Assembly: GCA_905116865.2 (NCBI GenBank)
Contig: CAJHNH020006645.1
Coordinates: forward strand, 1-64,000
Direction: 5' to 3'
Origin: Candidula unifasciata
Lineage: Eukaryota > Mollusca > Gastropoda > Stylommatophora > Geomitridae
Length of the DNA stretch: 64,000 bases
The position numbers were made by a program, and so were the translations under genes. The notes beneath the pieces were generated by a model. It did no database searches, was not told the DNA's origin, and saw nothing but the letters and a program-made list of their open reading frames with translations. Shown here one piece after another: positions 63,809-64,000 of this stretch. Position 1 is the stretch's first letter. Every line of letters begins with the position of its first letter.

Positions 63809-64000
63809 CTGGAACATTCAAAAGAAATATAGCTGTGACAACTGAAATAAATCTTAATCTTATTTTGAGGCATGAATATAAAAACCTGTATTTTTGTGAC
63901 ATGAATATAAAAACAGTAATTATCACTGTAACATGAATGTAATTGCAACTATCTCTATGATATGAATAGAAGAGCATCTATGTCAGTAACATGTCTGTAA

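Overview
The window is animal nuclear DNA, most likely from a lophotrochozoan and perhaps a gastropod mollusc. That placement is inferred from gene structure, tRNA-derived SINEs, RTE-like, I-like, hAT, Tigger and mariner relics and abundant minisatellites; nothing in the window proves a species. There are no operons or prokaryotic signals.

One protein-coding gene can be supported. It occupies nearly the whole minus strand, from beyond the right edge (64000) down to a stop codon at 4434-4436. It is RTEL1 (regulator of telomere elongation helicase 1, XPD/FANCJ-type Fe-S DNA helicase). I traced 27 exons by protein similarity, GT/AG junctions and reading phase. Their lengths sum to 2943 nt, exactly 981 codons including the stop. 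They run from just after the DEAH box (upstream exons are outside the window), through the Arch/HD1 region, helicase motifs III to VI, a harmonin-homology domain, a 99-residue segment I do not recognise, and a C-terminal cysteine-rich RING like that of the long human isoform.

The rest is introns and about 4.4 kb of 3' flank, filled with repeats. They include a 5'-truncated non-LTR element with an open RT frame and a 13-bp target duplication (17996-19295), two hAT-type elements with 8-bp duplications (21572-22761; 33101-35619), a Tigger-like element (37812-39052), a mariner (60480-61442), a solo LTR (33780-35131), many copies of a SINE-like repeat with a GAA-rich tail, a tRNA-derived SINE, and many RTE-like and I-like fragments.

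The most unusual observation is that minisatellites at three RTEL1 exon edges are built from the splice junctions themselves. About 22 copies of the exon 6 donor lie at 53165-53840. Four copies of the tail and donor of the RING exon lie at 5446-5670. Sixteen copies of a 15-bp acceptor-like unit abut exon 17b at 27469-27703. A fourth array (31204-31740 and 32463-32845) repeats a strong acceptor-like sequence inside intron 15.

Intron 15 also holds an inverted, frame-open copy of exon 16 (32951-33074), itself split by a hAT element that carries an RTE-like fragment split in turn by a solo LTR. Exon 17 is tandemly duplicated (17a and 17b), and 17b has a phase that would shift the frame. All of this bears on RTEL1 splicing and was deduced by eye.
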